From JACRAR01 sp041674465 (GTDB taxonomy: Bacteria > Pseudomonadota > Gammaproteobacteria > Burkholderiales > Rhodocyclaceae), in NCBI GenBank assembly GCA_041674465.1, contig JBAYVV010000086.1, positions 1 to 16,524 on the forward strand: 16,524 nt of DNA, read 5' to 3'. Made by a program: the position numbers and the translations under genes. This document shows positions 1-8,284 of this stretch, piece after piece. The first letter of the stretch is position 1. Every line of letters begins with the position of its first letter. A model generated the notes under the pieces. It ran no database searches. It saw only the letters and a program-made list of their open reading frames with translations, and was not told where the DNA came from.

Positions 1-479
1 CCGGCATAAGGTGCGGTGACGCGGGTGAACCCGCTCTGCAGTTCCGTCTCGCGCGAATTGGCAGTGGCCACCTTGAAATCCGCCTCCGCCTTGTCGAGTG
101 CCGCCTGGCTGATGAATTTCTGCCGGAACAACTGCTGGCTGCGCTCATGAGCGGCACGGGCATTGACCAGTTGCGCCTGCGCGCCGGCTTCAAGTTGCGC
201 AGTTTCGCGCGGATCGATGCGCATCAGCACCTCGCCCGCCTTGACGCGGCTGCCCGCATCGAAGCGCGCTTCGACGATGCGTCCCGTCACCTGGGCGGCA
301 ATGGTGGCCTGACGCACGGCTTCCACAATGGCATCTGCCGGATAGGTCTGGTCGACTTCGCGCAGTTCCACGATGGCAGTGGTCAAGCCGACGCTGGGCG
401 GCGCGTTCTCAGCCAGCGCCGGACCAACCAACAACACTCCGCACACTGCAAACAGAAAGAAAAAGTATCTAGGTCTCAT
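1..479 (-). CDS. RND efflux periplasmic adaptor subunit (partial, 3' end outside window)
   Basis: About 159 residues are visible; the gene runs off the left edge. Translation from the ATG at 477-479 gives a Sec signal peptide (MRPRYFFFLF..., cleavage likely after GPALA, residue 23). A biotinyl/lipoyl half-motif follows at about residues 58-90 (ATIAAQVTGRIVEARF, then GSRVKAGEVL and RID). Next is an alpha-hairpin stretch rich in Ala, Gln and Glu, with QQLFRQKFISQAALDKAEAD. This is the standard order of AcrA/MexA-type membrane fusion proteins, which bridge an inner-membrane RND pump and an outer-membrane channel in the periplasm. The pump gene would be expected next, outside the window, so the substrate is unknown. 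No Shine-Dalgarno sequence precedes the start, and a promoter-like element lies only a few bases upstream, so the mRNA may be almost leaderless. Confidence 0.85.
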   Translation of the reverse strand, partial: MRPRYFFFLFAVCGVLLVGPALAENAPPSVGLTTAIVELREVDQTYPADAIVEAVRQATIAAQVTGRIVEARFDAGSRVKAGEVLMRIDPRETAQLEAGAQAQLVNARAAHERSQQLFRQKFISQAALDKAEADFKVATANSRETELQSGFTRVTAPYA

Positions 480-487
480 GGCTTATT

Positions 488-515
488 AGTATATGCTTAT
501 ATGTGATTTTTTCAA
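488..515 (-). promoter_or_regulatory. Candidate sigma-70 promoter of the RND adaptor gene
   Basis: On the minus strand, TTGAAA (510-515) and TATACT (488-493) are separated by 16 bp, each 5/6 to consensus. The implied transcription start is around 480-482, directly at the ATG at 479. The spacer and -10 overlap a direct repeat, TATATG-C-TTATATG (490-503), on the plus strand, which could be bound by a small regulator. This is read by eye; no transcript data. Confidence 0.4.
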
Positions 516-583
516 GCCCGCCCCAAAAAAATGCGGCGTCGAACTTTTCGGCCACTCCGGAAATCGACAATCCCGGGAACGAC

Positions 584-599
584 TACCGTGAATACGGTA
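584..599. promoter_or_regulatory. Perfect inverted repeat in divergent intergenic region
   Basis: TACCGT-GAAT-ACGGTA has 6-bp perfect arms with a 4-nt centre. It lies between the divergent RND adaptor and DUF4145 genes, about 150 bp upstream of the latter. It may be an operator or a chance palindrome. The rest of the 480-752 intergenic stretch shows no other clear gene or site. Confidence 0.25.
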
Positions 600-752
600 T
601 TTGCAAATAGGGCATTCAGTGTATTCCCATTAAAAATTTAGTGGCGTAGTCTCCCGCAAGGCAGAACTTTTTCAATGAGCATGTCGAATCGCAGAAGTTG
701 TTGTTGCATCTTGGCGATTGACTCAGGCTCCGGACTCATCGAAGGTCAACCT

Positions 753-1337
753 ATGGACGGCTTGCACTTACCCAGATGCCCGCATTGCAATGACGAGCCG
801 CCCAGCTTTGCCGAGGCGACCCGGCTGGAGACGAAAGATCATTCCGGACAGATACAACGCAAATGGAAAATCCATAAATGCCTGAACTGCGGTGGTCTGG
901 TCACGACATGGGCGCTGGATTGGGAGCATGAACCGGTTCAGGTCTTTCCCGATGCCCAGTCTCCGGATCACTCGATTCCCGCCCGCCCCCGTGCCTACCT
1001 GTTCCAGGCGATCGAATCGCTGCACTCCCCGGCAGGCTCGGTCATGCTTGCAGCGGGTGCCGTTGATGCCATGCTTAGACTGAAGGGCTACAAGGAAGGC
1101 ACGCTCTACAGCCGTATCGAACAGGCCGTCAAGGACCACTTGATCACCACTGAGATGGAGCGCTGGGCGCACGAACTGCGGCTGGATGCCAACGATCAAC
1201 GTCATGCGGATGGCAACTATCCCTTGCCCAACCTTGAAGATGCCAAACAGTCCATCGAACTGGCACGGGTGTATGCCCAGTTCATGTTCTGCTTGCCGGC
1301 GATCGTGCAGAACGGCATCAAGGAAGCCGGAGGTTAA
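753..1337 (+). CDS. DUF4145 domain-containing zinc-ribbon protein
   Basis: A 194-residue protein of unknown function. The N-terminus carries two CxxC knuckles (C9-PH-C12 and C43-LN-C46), a likely zinc ribbon. The C-terminal part matches the DUF4145 layout: a helical stretch around YLFQAIESLHSPAG and AVDAMLRLKGY, then ELRLDANDQRHADG and DAKQSIELARVYAQFMFCLP. The ATG at 753 was chosen because a GAAGGT Shine-Dalgarno lies about 7 nt upstream and the protein then begins just before the first zinc knuckle. An in-frame ATG at 675 would add 26 residues unlike the family. DUF4145 domains occur alone and fused to nucleases in restriction or defence proteins, but nothing here shows an enzymatic domain. 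It is monocistronic and convergent with the MFS gene, 26 bp apart. No function is proposed. Confidence 0.72.
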   Translation: MDGLHLPRCPHCNDEPPSFAEATRLETKDHSGQIQRKWKIHKCLNCGGLVTTWALDWEHEPVQVFPDAQSPDHSIPARPRAYLFQAIESLHSPAGSVMLAAGAVDAMLRLKGYKEGTLYSRIEQAVKDHLITTEMERWAHELRLDANDQRHADGNYPLPNLEDAKQSIELARVYAQFMFCLPAIVQNGIKEAGG

Positions 1338-1338
1338 G

Positions 1339-1353
1339 AAGGCTCTGGGCCTT
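1339..1353. terminator. Weak hairpin between convergent genes
   Basis: AAGGC-TCTGG-GCCTT forms a 5-bp stem in the 26-bp gap between the DUF4145 stop and the MFS stop. On the plus strand it is followed by a pyrimidine-rich run but no proper T-tract. It is a possible weak terminator only. Confidence 0.28.
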
Positions 1354-1363
1354 TCGTTACTTC

Positions 1364-2617
1364 TTACTTCTGCCAGATATTGCGGCAGCCCGTTTCTCGA
1401 ATTTTCAGAGTTGCCAGGCACCCCAGCGCCGCCGCTGAAGCCATCAGCAGCAAACCAGTGCGAAAGTCCGCAGCGGAATACAAGCGCGCACCGGCCTGCA
1501 GCACGCCCTTGCTCGCCAGCCAACTGCGGTCCATCGCCCAGCCGACCAGCGGCTGCAGGATGGCGGGACCGAGGAACACGCCGACATTCACGACGCTGGT
1601 TGCCATGCCGGATAACAGCGGCGGATTGACTTCCTTGGCGCAGGCCCAGGAAAGTGTCATGCTGGCGGTGAGCAGCCCCATGATCAGGCAGAGCGTGTAA
1701 CTCGCCAGCGGTGACAGCAGCGCGCCGGACAGCCAGACCAGCCAGCACAGCGCATGCAGCAAGGTGCCGCCAAACATGATCGGCTTGCGCCGTCCAAGCC
1801 GATCCGAAATACGTCCCCACAGTGCCGAGCCTACTGCAAAGCCGATGAAGTAAAGGCTGATGTGATTGGATGCGACCGCCCGCGTCATGCCCTGTACCTG
1901 AGTGAAATAGGGCACGGCCCACAAACCGGCAAAACCGAAGAAGCTGCCGCCGACACCGAGGTTCACAAAAAAACCGGGCCAGGTATTTCGATTTTTCAGC
2001 ACTGTCAGCAATCCGACAAACCAAGCAGTGCGGTCAACGCGTGCACCGGGTTTTTGTGCATCCGGTCCATCGCTGATGATGTACAGGCTGGAGACGCCGA
2101 CCAGCAGAGACAGCACGCCGACCGTCACGAAAATTTCACGCCATGACGTGACCTGCGTGAGCCAGGCCAATGGAGCGCCTGCGGCAATCGAACCCACATT
2201 GCCGATCAACATGCAGATTCCGGTCATGGTGGCGAAGCGGTTCTCTTCATACCAGACCGCAATCAGCTTCAGCATCGCAATGAAGGACACGGACACCCCC
2301 AGTCCCACCAGGGTTCGTCCGGCAAAAGCCACTTCGAAACTCGGCGCCAGGCCGAACAGCAGTGAACCGACTCCGGCCACGAGGCCGCCGATGAAGAGAA
2401 TCTTGCGCGGCCCGAGCGTGTCGGCAAGTATGCCGGTCGGCACCTGCATCAAGGTGTAGATATAGAAGTAGGTTGCGGCAAGAGACCCTAGCGCCGCGCC
2501 GCTGATCTGGAAAGCGGCTGCCAGATCCTGGGCGATTGCGGCTGGTGCGACGCGATGAAAAAACGACAGCAGATAGGCCGCCACCGCCAGACTGAGGACC
2601 AGGCCGCGCCGGCTCAC
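1364..2617 (-). CDS. MFS transporter
   Basis: 417 residues with about 12 hydrophobic segments, the usual size of a major facilitator. The N-terminal half shows the MFS signature: first helix AAYLLSFFHRVAPAAIA, then YFYIYTLMQVPTGILAD and the cytoplasmic loop DTLGPRKILFIGG between helices 2 and 3. The second half repeats it with WGRISDRLGRRKPIMFGG. It would move a small solute across the inner membrane using an ion gradient; the substrate cannot be read from sequence. The start codon is GTG, 39 bp after the stop of the NhaD-like gene, with a GGAG about 11 nt upstream. It is the last gene of a co-directional minus-strand run. Being separated from the 4-bp-overlapping exporter genes, it need not share their function. 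Confidence 0.82.
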   Translation of the reverse strand: MSRRGLVLSLAVAAYLLSFFHRVAPAAIAQDLAAAFQISGAALGSLAATYFYIYTLMQVPTGILADTLGPRKILFIGGLVAGVGSLLFGLAPSFEVAFAGRTLVGLGVSVSFIAMLKLIAVWYEENRFATMTGICMLIGNVGSIAAGAPLAWLTQVTSWREIFVTVGVLSLLVGVSSLYIISDGPDAQKPGARVDRTAWFVGLLTVLKNRNTWPGFFVNLGVGGSFFGFAGLWAVPYFTQVQGMTRAVASNHISLYFIGFAVGSALWGRISDRLGRRKPIMFGGTLLHALCWLVWLSGALLSPLASYTLCLIMGLLTASMTLSWACAKEVNPPLLSGMATSVVNVGVFLGPAILQPLVGWAMDRSWLASKGVLQAGARLYSAADFRTGLLLMASAAALGCLATLKIRETGCRNIWQK

Positions 2618-2656
2618 GGTGTCAATATCTCCGCCGAGCTGGCTGCAGAGGGCACA

Positions 2657-3997
2657 TCAGTGCAAGGGAGACGCAACGCTGGGTGATGACTGGGCAGGCA
2701 AAGTCTTGTGGGGTTCCTCAGGTTGCCAGCCAAGCGTAGCGTAGAGCACAACAAAACCCACCACGTAGGCCAAAGCCACATGCCAGCCATGCTTGAGCCA
2801 GTTGCCGACCGACTTGGCTTCGGGATACATGTTGGACAACGCCACACCGGCCGAAGAACCAAACCAGATCATCGAACCACCGAAGCCAACGGCATAAGCC
2901 AGAAATCCCCAATCATAGCCGCCCTGTTTTAACGCAAGTGCAGTCAGCGGGATATTGTCGAAAACTGCTGAGACGAAGCCCAATCCGAGCGCCGCCATGG
3001 CCGATGCGGGCGGCAATTTCTCGACCGGCATGAGCGAGGCGCAACTCACCAGCGACAGCAGGAATATCGTGCCCTTGAAAGTCTCCGGCAGCACTTCCCA
3101 GTCGGGCCGACGCAACGGCAGGCTGACCAGAATCGCCAGCCAGACGGATACGCCGATGAAGGGGAAGTGGTCAGCGAGGCTGCTGAAATGCACGTTGATC
3201 GTCACATTGGTCACCATCGCAGCCACCAGGATCAGCAGCACGATACCGAGCCGCGGCCAGTCGACATGGGTATGCTGATGGACATGCTTGATCATGGGCG
3301 AATAGGCGTGCTGCTGCCTGGCGGCGAAGTAGGCAGTAATCACCAGCGCCACACCCGCGGCGACATAGGCATGCAGCACATTCAGCGGATTCACGCCGTC
3401 GATCCACATCATGGTGGTGGTGGTGTCCCCGACCACGCTGCCGGATCCTCCGGCGTTGGAAGCCGCCACGATGCCCGCGAGATAACCGACATGCACCCTG
3501 GCCTTGAACAGTGAATGCGCCATGGCGCCGCCGATCAGCGCGGCGGCGATGTTGTCGAGGAAGCTGGAAAGCACGAACACCATCACCAGCAACACGAAGC
3601 CGCCTTTCCATTCGCCCGGCAGATATTTCGGCAAAATCACCGGGACATGGCTTTTTTCAAAATGCCGCGACAGCAGCGCGAACCCCATCAACAGGCAAAA
3701 CAAGTTGGCCAGCACCACCCACTCATGCTCGAAGTGCAAGGCCAGACCAGCCAGACCGGCGCCGAATTTGAAACCGGTGAACACCAGCTTGTACGCGATG
3801 AGCGTCGCCAGCCCGGTCAGCGCGACATACAGGGTGTAATTGTGAAACAGCGCAACTCCCAGCAGGGTCAAGGCAAACAGGATGAAGTCGACCGGGATGC
3901 CGGCCACGACCGGGCCATCGGCAGCGGCGGCGATGGGCGCATACGCGAGCGTACAGAACAGCGGGACCAGCAGGCGAACAGCAGCAAATGGTTTCAT
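2657..3997 (-). CDS. NhaD/ArsB-like ion transporter (probable Na+/H+ antiporter)
   Basis: 446 residues, an integral inner-membrane protein of the ion transporter superfamily. It starts with a signal-like segment (MKPFAAVRLLVPLFCTLAYA) as NhaD proteins often do. Two internally related halves carry the marker motifs: SSFLDNIAAALIGGAMAHSL and GSGSVVGDTTTTMMWIDGV in the first, and SAVFDNIPLTALALKQGG plus GSSAGVALSNMYPEAKSV in the second. NhaD members exchange Na+ or Li+ for protons; close relatives are often annotated citrate transporter-like, so the ion is inferred. The ATG at 3997 is preferred over an upstream in-frame start at 4063 because GGAG sits 6 nt before it. A histidine-rich loop (KHVHQHTHVDW) between the halves is unusual and could bind metal or sense pH. 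It lies 78 bp after the adaptor gene and 39 bp before the MFS gene. Confidence 0.8.
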   Translation of the reverse strand: MKPFAAVRLLVPLFCTLAYAPIAAAADGPVVAGIPVDFILFALTLLGVALFHNYTLYVALTGLATLIAYKLVFTGFKFGAGLAGLALHFEHEWVVLANLFCLLMGFALLSRHFEKSHVPVILPKYLPGEWKGGFVLLVMVFVLSSFLDNIAAALIGGAMAHSLFKARVHVGYLAGIVAASNAGGSGSVVGDTTTTMMWIDGVNPLNVLHAYVAAGVALVITAYFAARQQHAYSPMIKHVHQHTHVDWPRLGIVLLILVAAMVTNVTINVHFSSLADHFPFIGVSVWLAILVSLPLRRPDWEVLPETFKGTIFLLSLVSCASLMPVEKLPPASAMAALGLGFVSAVFDNIPLTALALKQGGYDWGFLAYAVGFGGSMIWFGSSAGVALSNMYPEAKSVGNWLKHGWHVALAYVVGFVVLYATLGWQPEEPHKTLPAQSSPSVASPLH

Positions 3998-4075
3998 GTC
4001 AGCTCCGCAGTTTCGAGTCCGCCGGATTCTAGCATCGCCGCTGCAGGCAGCGATATCGACCAAATTACGGCCAAT

Positions 4076-5041
4076 TTACGGGAGAAAGCGCACCAGTACC
4101 GGCATGCCGATACGCAGGCTGTCCGCGTCGAGACGCAACAGGCATTCCACGGAGCGGGTGTCGATGTTCTCGCCGGGAACCTCGGCGAGCCGGGTGGTGC
4201 TGAACATTTCACCGATGCGCAGGACGCGTGCCGCCGACAGCACCTTGTCGTCGTTGACCGACACGATTTCCGCGCGCATTCCGGCTTTCACGTGGTCGAC
4301 CATGGCCTCGTTGAGTTCGGCACGCACCACCAGCGGCCGCGCCGGACGCATGCTGAACAAGGGTGCGTGCATCGCGACATTTTCTCCTTGCCGTACTTGA
4401 CGTTCCAGAATCCTTCCAGCGGCAGGCGCATGCACCGTACTCAACTCAACTGCAGCCTGCGCCTGCGCCAGCCTGCGCTGCGCCGTGGCAAGCGCGGCGG
4501 CACTGATGCGCTGCTCTGCTTTGAGTTCGGCAATGGCCTGGTCGGCTTCGTCGGCCTTGTCTTCGCTCAATGCTCCCGCGGTGGCCGCCTGTCTCAGTCG
4601 CTCGGCGCGTGCAAGCAGCACTGGCAGACGCGTTTTCTGCGCTTCGGCCTGGGTCAGCGCATGGGTCACTTCGGCCTGCGCCAGCGCCTGTGCCAATTCT
4701 GCCTGCTGGGTATCGAGCAAAGCCAAAACCTGCCCGGCACGAACGGTATCGCCAGCATCCACAGCGAGCTTAGCCAAAATCCCATCGCGCGGCGCAGTAA
4801 TGCGCTGCACGCCACCTTCGACATCGACACGGCCACGCGCCAGTGCAATAAAGGTCGGAGTTGTTGTGGCAACCGGCTTGGCCGGAGCCTCATCGCCTTG
4901 GCGCGAGCACGCCGCGAGGGAGGCGATGCCCGTACCCATCACTATTCCCAGCAGCATCGCGCAAAGCCAACCGCGTTTCCTATGCTGTCCCCTGCGCTGT
5001 CCGATGCGCTGCCGGAGAATGGGCAATGTCACTCTGTTCAT
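4076..5041 (-). CDS. HlyD/DevB-family ABC-exporter periplasmic adaptor (possible lipoprotein)
   Basis: 321 residues. The N-terminus is basic (RQRIGQRRGQHRKRG), followed by a hydrophobic segment ending in SLAAC, a possible lipobox with Cys45; an internal Met29 could also serve as start. A lipoyl-like half (TAPRDGILAKLAVDAGDTVR, then AGQVLALLD) is at about residues 80-112. An Ala/Gln-rich coiled-coil hairpin follows at about 112-200, then the second lipoyl half (VHAPAAGRILERQVRQGENV) and a beta-barrel region. This is the membrane-fusion-protein order, linking the ABC permease to the outer-membrane channel. The ATG overlaps the ATPase stop as ATGA, with AAGGA upstream. DevB of the DevBCA exporter is the closest named model; MacA-like is the alternative. 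Confidence 0.82.
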   Translation of the reverse strand: MNRVTLPILRQRIGQRRGQHRKRGWLCAMLLGIVMGTGIASLAACSRQGDEAPAKPVATTTPTFIALARGRVDVEGGVQRITAPRDGILAKLAVDAGDTVRAGQVLALLDTQQAELAQALAQAEVTHALTQAEAQKTRLPVLLARAERLRQAATAGALSEDKADEADQAIAELKAEQRISAAALATAQRRLAQAQAAVELSTVHAPAAGRILERQVRQGENVAMHAPLFSMRPARPLVVRAELNEAMVDHVKAGMRAEIVSVNDDKVLSAARVLRIGEMFSTTRLAEVPGENIDTRSVECLLRLDADSLRIGMPVLVRFLP

Positions 5042-5796
5042 GCGCTAGGTTCCTTTTGCTCGGGTTGTCGTCTGTCCGTCAGAATACAGCCATCTTCCAT
5101 TTGCAGGACGCGATCGCTCTGGCCGATCAGGCGCGGATCATGGCTCACGCACAGCACCGCACAATTGTGACGGCGCGCGCTGCGATGCAGGATTTCGATG
5201 ACGCGTTGCCCGCTTGCGGCATCCAGCGCACTGGTCGGTTCATCGGCGAACAGCAGTTGCGGCTGCTTGGCCAGTGCGCGGGCGATGGCCACCCGCTGCT
5301 TCTCGCCGCCGGACAATGCGGATGGACGCATCGCGATGCGATCGCTCAGGCCGACTTCTGCCAGCGCTTCTTCGGCGCGCAAGCGTGCCGTTCTCGAATC
5401 GAGTCCGAGATAGCCCAGCGGCAGCATGACCTGCTCCAGTGCGCTCAGGGCAGCGAACAGGTTGAAACCCTGGAACACGAAGCCGGTATGCTCAAGGCGG
5501 AAGCGCTCGAGATCGCGCGCCGCCAGCGCCCACAGGTCAACGTCCAGGGCCTGCACCCGGCCGGCATCGGGTTGTAGCAACCCGCCGAGCAATGAAAGCA
5601 AGGTGCTCTTGCCGCAACCGGATGGTCCCGACACCAGGGTCAATTCACCGAGGCCGATCTCCACCGACAAACCGCGCAACACCGTGGTAGACACTTTGCC
5701 GCTGCGATAGGATTTTTCCAGCCCTGTGCCGCGGATCGCCACGACCGGAGCGGCACGGCCGGGAACCTGTGCACTTGAGGTCGAAGGAATACTCAC
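5038..5796 (-). CDS. ABC transporter ATP-binding protein (DevA/MacB/LolD type)
   Basis: 252 residues with a complete nucleotide-binding domain: Walker A GPSGCGKST (57-65), Q-loop Gln109 in FVFQGFNLF, signature LSGGEKQRVAIARAL (from 161), Walker B LLFADE (181-186), D-loop SALD (189-192) and switch His219 in VSHD. The family is the MacB/LolD/DevA group, which powers mechanotransmission-type export rather than import. All catalytic residues are present, so it should be active. The start is GTG overlapping the permease stop (GTGA), and the stop overlaps the adaptor ATG (ATGA). This translational coupling argues for a stoichiometric complex with those two products at the inner membrane. Confidence 0.93.
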   Translation of the reverse strand: MSIPSTSSAQVPGRAAPVVAIRGTGLEKSYRSGKVSTTVLRGLSVEIGLGELTLVSGPSGCGKSTLLSLLGGLLQPDAGRVQALDVDLWALAARDLERFRLEHTGFVFQGFNLFAALSALEQVMLPLGYLGLDSRTARLRAEEALAEVGLSDRIAMRPSALSGGEKQRVAIARALAKQPQLLFADEPTSALDAASGQRVIEILHRSARRHNCAVLCVSHDPRLIGQSDRVLQMEDGCILTDRRQPEQKEPSA

Positions 5797-6938
5797 CGCA
5801 GCAGGTTGGCCGCATCGGCATGTCGCAAGACACGCACTGCCGCCAGTCCGGAAAGCAGGGAAATCGTCATCACGAGACCGGCACAGACCAGGCTGGGAAT
5901 TACCCCCAGCGCAACCGGAACCTCGTGCTGCGACGCCAGCACCAGCGCGCCTGCACTGCCCAGCGCACCGATCAGCAAGCCACCCGCCCCCACCCAGGCG
6001 GCCTGTTCAATCACAACCCGGCGCAATTCGCGCAGACCCACACCCAGCGCATGCAAGGTGGCGTACTCGTTAACCGAACCGGCTACCGCAGCCATCAGCG
6101 TCTGGCTCGTGATGACCACGCCGACAACGCACACCACCAGCGACATGAACAACACACCCAGGCCGGCACCGGTCTCGAACATCCAGAAGCGCACCGCACG
6201 CTGCGAGAACTCGCTGCTCGTCCAGGCTTCAAAACCGTGTCGCGCCGCCTCTCGATTCAGACGCGCAGCTACGGCCTGCGCCGCGTCAGGATCATGCAAT
6301 TTGACGACGTAGTACGTCATGCGTCTGTCATCGTCACTGCTATCGCCAACGGAGCGCAAGTGGCGCGCAGTATCCAGCGATGCCAGAATATTCACGCCAC
6401 CCAGCGCACGCAGCTGCTGTGCTGCACCAACCACCTGCACCTGACGGCCGTTGATGCGCGCCCGAGCGCCGACGCTTACGCCCAACTTGTCCAGGTCGGC
6501 ACGATCGACGATCACGCTGTCGGGCTGGCGCAAGCGCTCACGCAACTCTGTGGGCAAAGCCCGGGCGAACATCAGGCCAGCGGCGCCCGGTTCGATGCCC
6601 GAGACGGAAACCGATACTGCGCCTTGTCCTGTCCGGCTGCGCCAATCGCCATCCACCCAGAGGAAAGCCTCGACCCGCGCCACGGCCGGATCGAGCCGCA
6701 GCCAGATCTCGCTGTCGAGAGGAATTGCACGACCCAATTCGACGCTGCGCGTGCCCGGGTAGCCGATCCACAAATCGCCTTGCGATTTATCGATGAACAC
6801 CGCCGCGCTACCGAAGATGCCAAGAACCAGTGCGGTTTGTACCAGCAGCAACAATCCCGAAAAAGCCACCGCCAGCACCGCAGGGAAAAAGCGGCGCCAT
6901 TCATGGAGCAAGGTCTTGCGCGCCAGCGCAACAATCAT
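5793..6938 (-). CDS. ABC transporter permease (DevC/MacB-like, FtsX fold)
   Basis: 381 residues from the ATG at 6938. Topology is that of MacB/LolC/DevC permeases: one transmembrane helix near the N-terminus (about 18-40, AVLAVAFSGLLLLVQTALVL), a large periplasmic domain of about 200 residues, then three C-terminal helices (about 255-280, 313-336, 345-370). The FtsX-like domain covers the C-terminal part, with VNEYATLHALGVGLRELRRV as the cytoplasmic coupling region that contacts the ATPase. The start is fixed by the ATGA overlap with the stop of the outer-membrane-factor gene; an upstream extension to 7025 would run far into that gene. Its neighbours show that it pumps something from the periplasm or inner membrane through a dedicated outer-membrane channel. 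The substrate is unknown; glycolipids and macrolides are precedents for the family. Confidence 0.86.
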   Translation of the reverse strand: MIVALARKTLLHEWRRFFPAVLAVAFSGLLLLVQTALVLGIFGSAAVFIDKSQGDLWIGYPGTRSVELGRAIPLDSEIWLRLDPAVARVEAFLWVDGDWRSRTGQGAVSVSVSGIEPGAAGLMFARALPTELRERLRQPDSVIVDRADLDKLGVSVGARARINGRQVQVVGAAQQLRALGGVNILASLDTARHLRSVGDSSDDDRRMTYYVVKLHDPDAAQAVAARLNREAARHGFEAWTSSEFSQRAVRFWMFETGAGLGVLFMSLVVCVVGVVITSQTLMAAVAGSVNEYATLHALGVGLRELRRVVIEQAAWVGAGGLLIGALGSAGALVLASQHEVPVALGVIPSLVCAGLVMTISLLSGLAAVRVLRHADAANLLR

Positions 6939-8284
6939 TGCGTGGCTCCCTGCGCGGCAGTGAATTTTGGTGCGGGGTCTTGCCTGTGTGCGTCTTCCGG
7001 GCTGGCGCCACCAAGCGCCTTGCACAGCGCCACGAAGCTCAATTGATGCGCCAGTTGCGCCTGGCTCAATGCCAGTTCGGCTTGCAGCCGCGCCGAACGC
7101 GCAGCACCGATTTCCATCTGGTCGGCCAGCCCGAGCCGGCGCCGGGTCAATGCGGCGTCCTCCTGTTCAATCAGCGCCGCGTGCGCACGGCGGGTGGAAA
7201 CAAAACGTTCGCGCTGCAGGGCGAGGTTGGCCAGTGCCGCTTGCACTTCAGCCAGACCCTCCAGCACGCTTTGCCGATACTCGAGCACGGCAGACGCCAG
7301 TTCGGCATCACGCACATCGACGACGGCGCGGCGCGAGCCCCAGTCGAACAAGGGAATGTCGAAGGTCGGGCCAAGCACCAGGGTGCTGTGCATGGAGGCG
7401 TTGGGGCCAGTGCCGTGCAACGGCCAGGCCGCGCTAAGCATGCCGCCCAGCGCCAGACGCGGATAGAGATTGGCGCGTGCCTCGCCCGCCGCACTGGCCG
7501 CTCGCAACACCAGTTGCTCGGCACGCTGGATTTCCGGTCGCGTGCGCAACAGGTCGGCTGGCGCCTGTTCGATACGCATCTCGGTCAACGTTGCCATCAC
7601 AGTACGCGCATCCTGCGGCAGCGCAGCGTTACGGTCGCCCAGCAATACTTTGAGTTGCAGGCGATGGCGCTGTATCGCGCTTTGCGGTTCCAGACGGGCA
7701 GACTCGGCTTGCGCCAGGGCGGCACGCGCCCCGGCAAGCTCGTGCGCGGCAGATATGCGCAAACGCAAGCGGGTTTGCAACAGTTCGAGATTCTGTTGCT
7801 GCAGAGAAACTTCCTGATCGAACAAAACCAGGCGGCGTTCCGCATCGCGCCACTCGAGCCAGGTGCGCACCGCTTCGGCGGCCACGGAAACTCGCGCGGC
7901 ACGCAAATTGACCTGGGCCAGACCGGCATCCGCTGCGGCAATTCCGATCACTGCCGCCGAACGGCCAAACAAGCCGAGTTCCCACTGCGCATCGAAGCCC
8001 GCCTGAAAGTAGCTGCCGCGACTGTCCGGTGTCGGTGTCGCCGTGGTAGCGAAGCGCAGGCTCGGCAACGAGGCGCCCTCGGCTGGAATCGACAAGGCGC
8101 GCGCGGCACGCAAGCGTTCGGCGGCGGCGGCGAGGCTCAGGTTGCCCTGCAGCGCACGCGCGACCAGATCATCCAGTGCCGGGTCACCCAAGGCGCGCCA
8201 CCATGTCGTCAGATCCGCTTGCGGCGCGGTCGGTGCGGGCTTCGCAGCGACTTCCCAATGTTCCGGCAGGTCTGCCTGCAACAC
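6935..8284 (-). CDS. NodT/TolC-family outer-membrane efflux lipoprotein, 5' end disrupted or with unusual start
   Basis: 449 residues from the only conventional in-frame start, a GTG at 8284. Two outer-membrane-efflux repeats are visible. The first begins WWRALGDPALDDLVARALQG and continues to QLKVLLGD. The second begins at ADLLRTRPEIQRAEQLVLRA and includes ARANLYPRLALGG and FDIPLFDWGSRR. This is the NodT subgroup of TolC-like trimeric channels. The same frame continues upstream of the GTG into a lipoprotein signal (GACCLLAGC followed by AAQPTPP), but no ATG, GTG or TTG precedes it in frame. An ATG at 8347-8349 is out of frame by one base. One extra base within 8337-8345 would give MRARIAGACCLLAGC, an ordinary lipoprotein leader. 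So either the start codon is rare, or there is a one-base deletion, real or from sequencing. It is the first gene of the exporter operon. Confidence 0.85.
   Translation of the reverse strand: MLQADLPEHWEVAAKPAPTAPQADLTTWWRALGDPALDDLVARALQGNLSLAAAAERLRAARALSIPAEGASLPSLRFATTATPTPDSRGSYFQAGFDAQWELGLFGRSAAVIGIAAADAGLAQVNLRAARVSVAAEAVRTWLEWRDAERRLVLFDQEVSLQQQNLELLQTRLRLRISAAHELAGARAALAQAESARLEPQSAIQRHRLQLKVLLGDRNAALPQDARTVMATLTEMRIEQAPADLLRTRPEIQRAEQLVLRAASAAGEARANLYPRLALGGMLSAAWPLHGTGPNASMHSTLVLGPTFDIPLFDWGSRRAVVDVRDAELASAVLEYRQSVLEGLAEVQAALANLALQRERFVSTRRAHAALIEQEDAALTRRRLGLADQMEIGAARSARLQAELALSQAQLAHQLSFVALCKALGGASPEDAHRQDPAPKFTAAQGATQ

Noticed and set aside
768..2024. A 418-codon minus-strand frame spanning the DUF4145 and MFS genes
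   Set aside because: It bridges two convergent genes in another frame, has no domain and would conflict with both.
3515..5170. A 551-codon plus-strand frame across the NhaD-like and adaptor genes
   Set aside because: Low-complexity Arg/Gln/His-rich translation, no domain, and both opposite-strand genes are clearly real.
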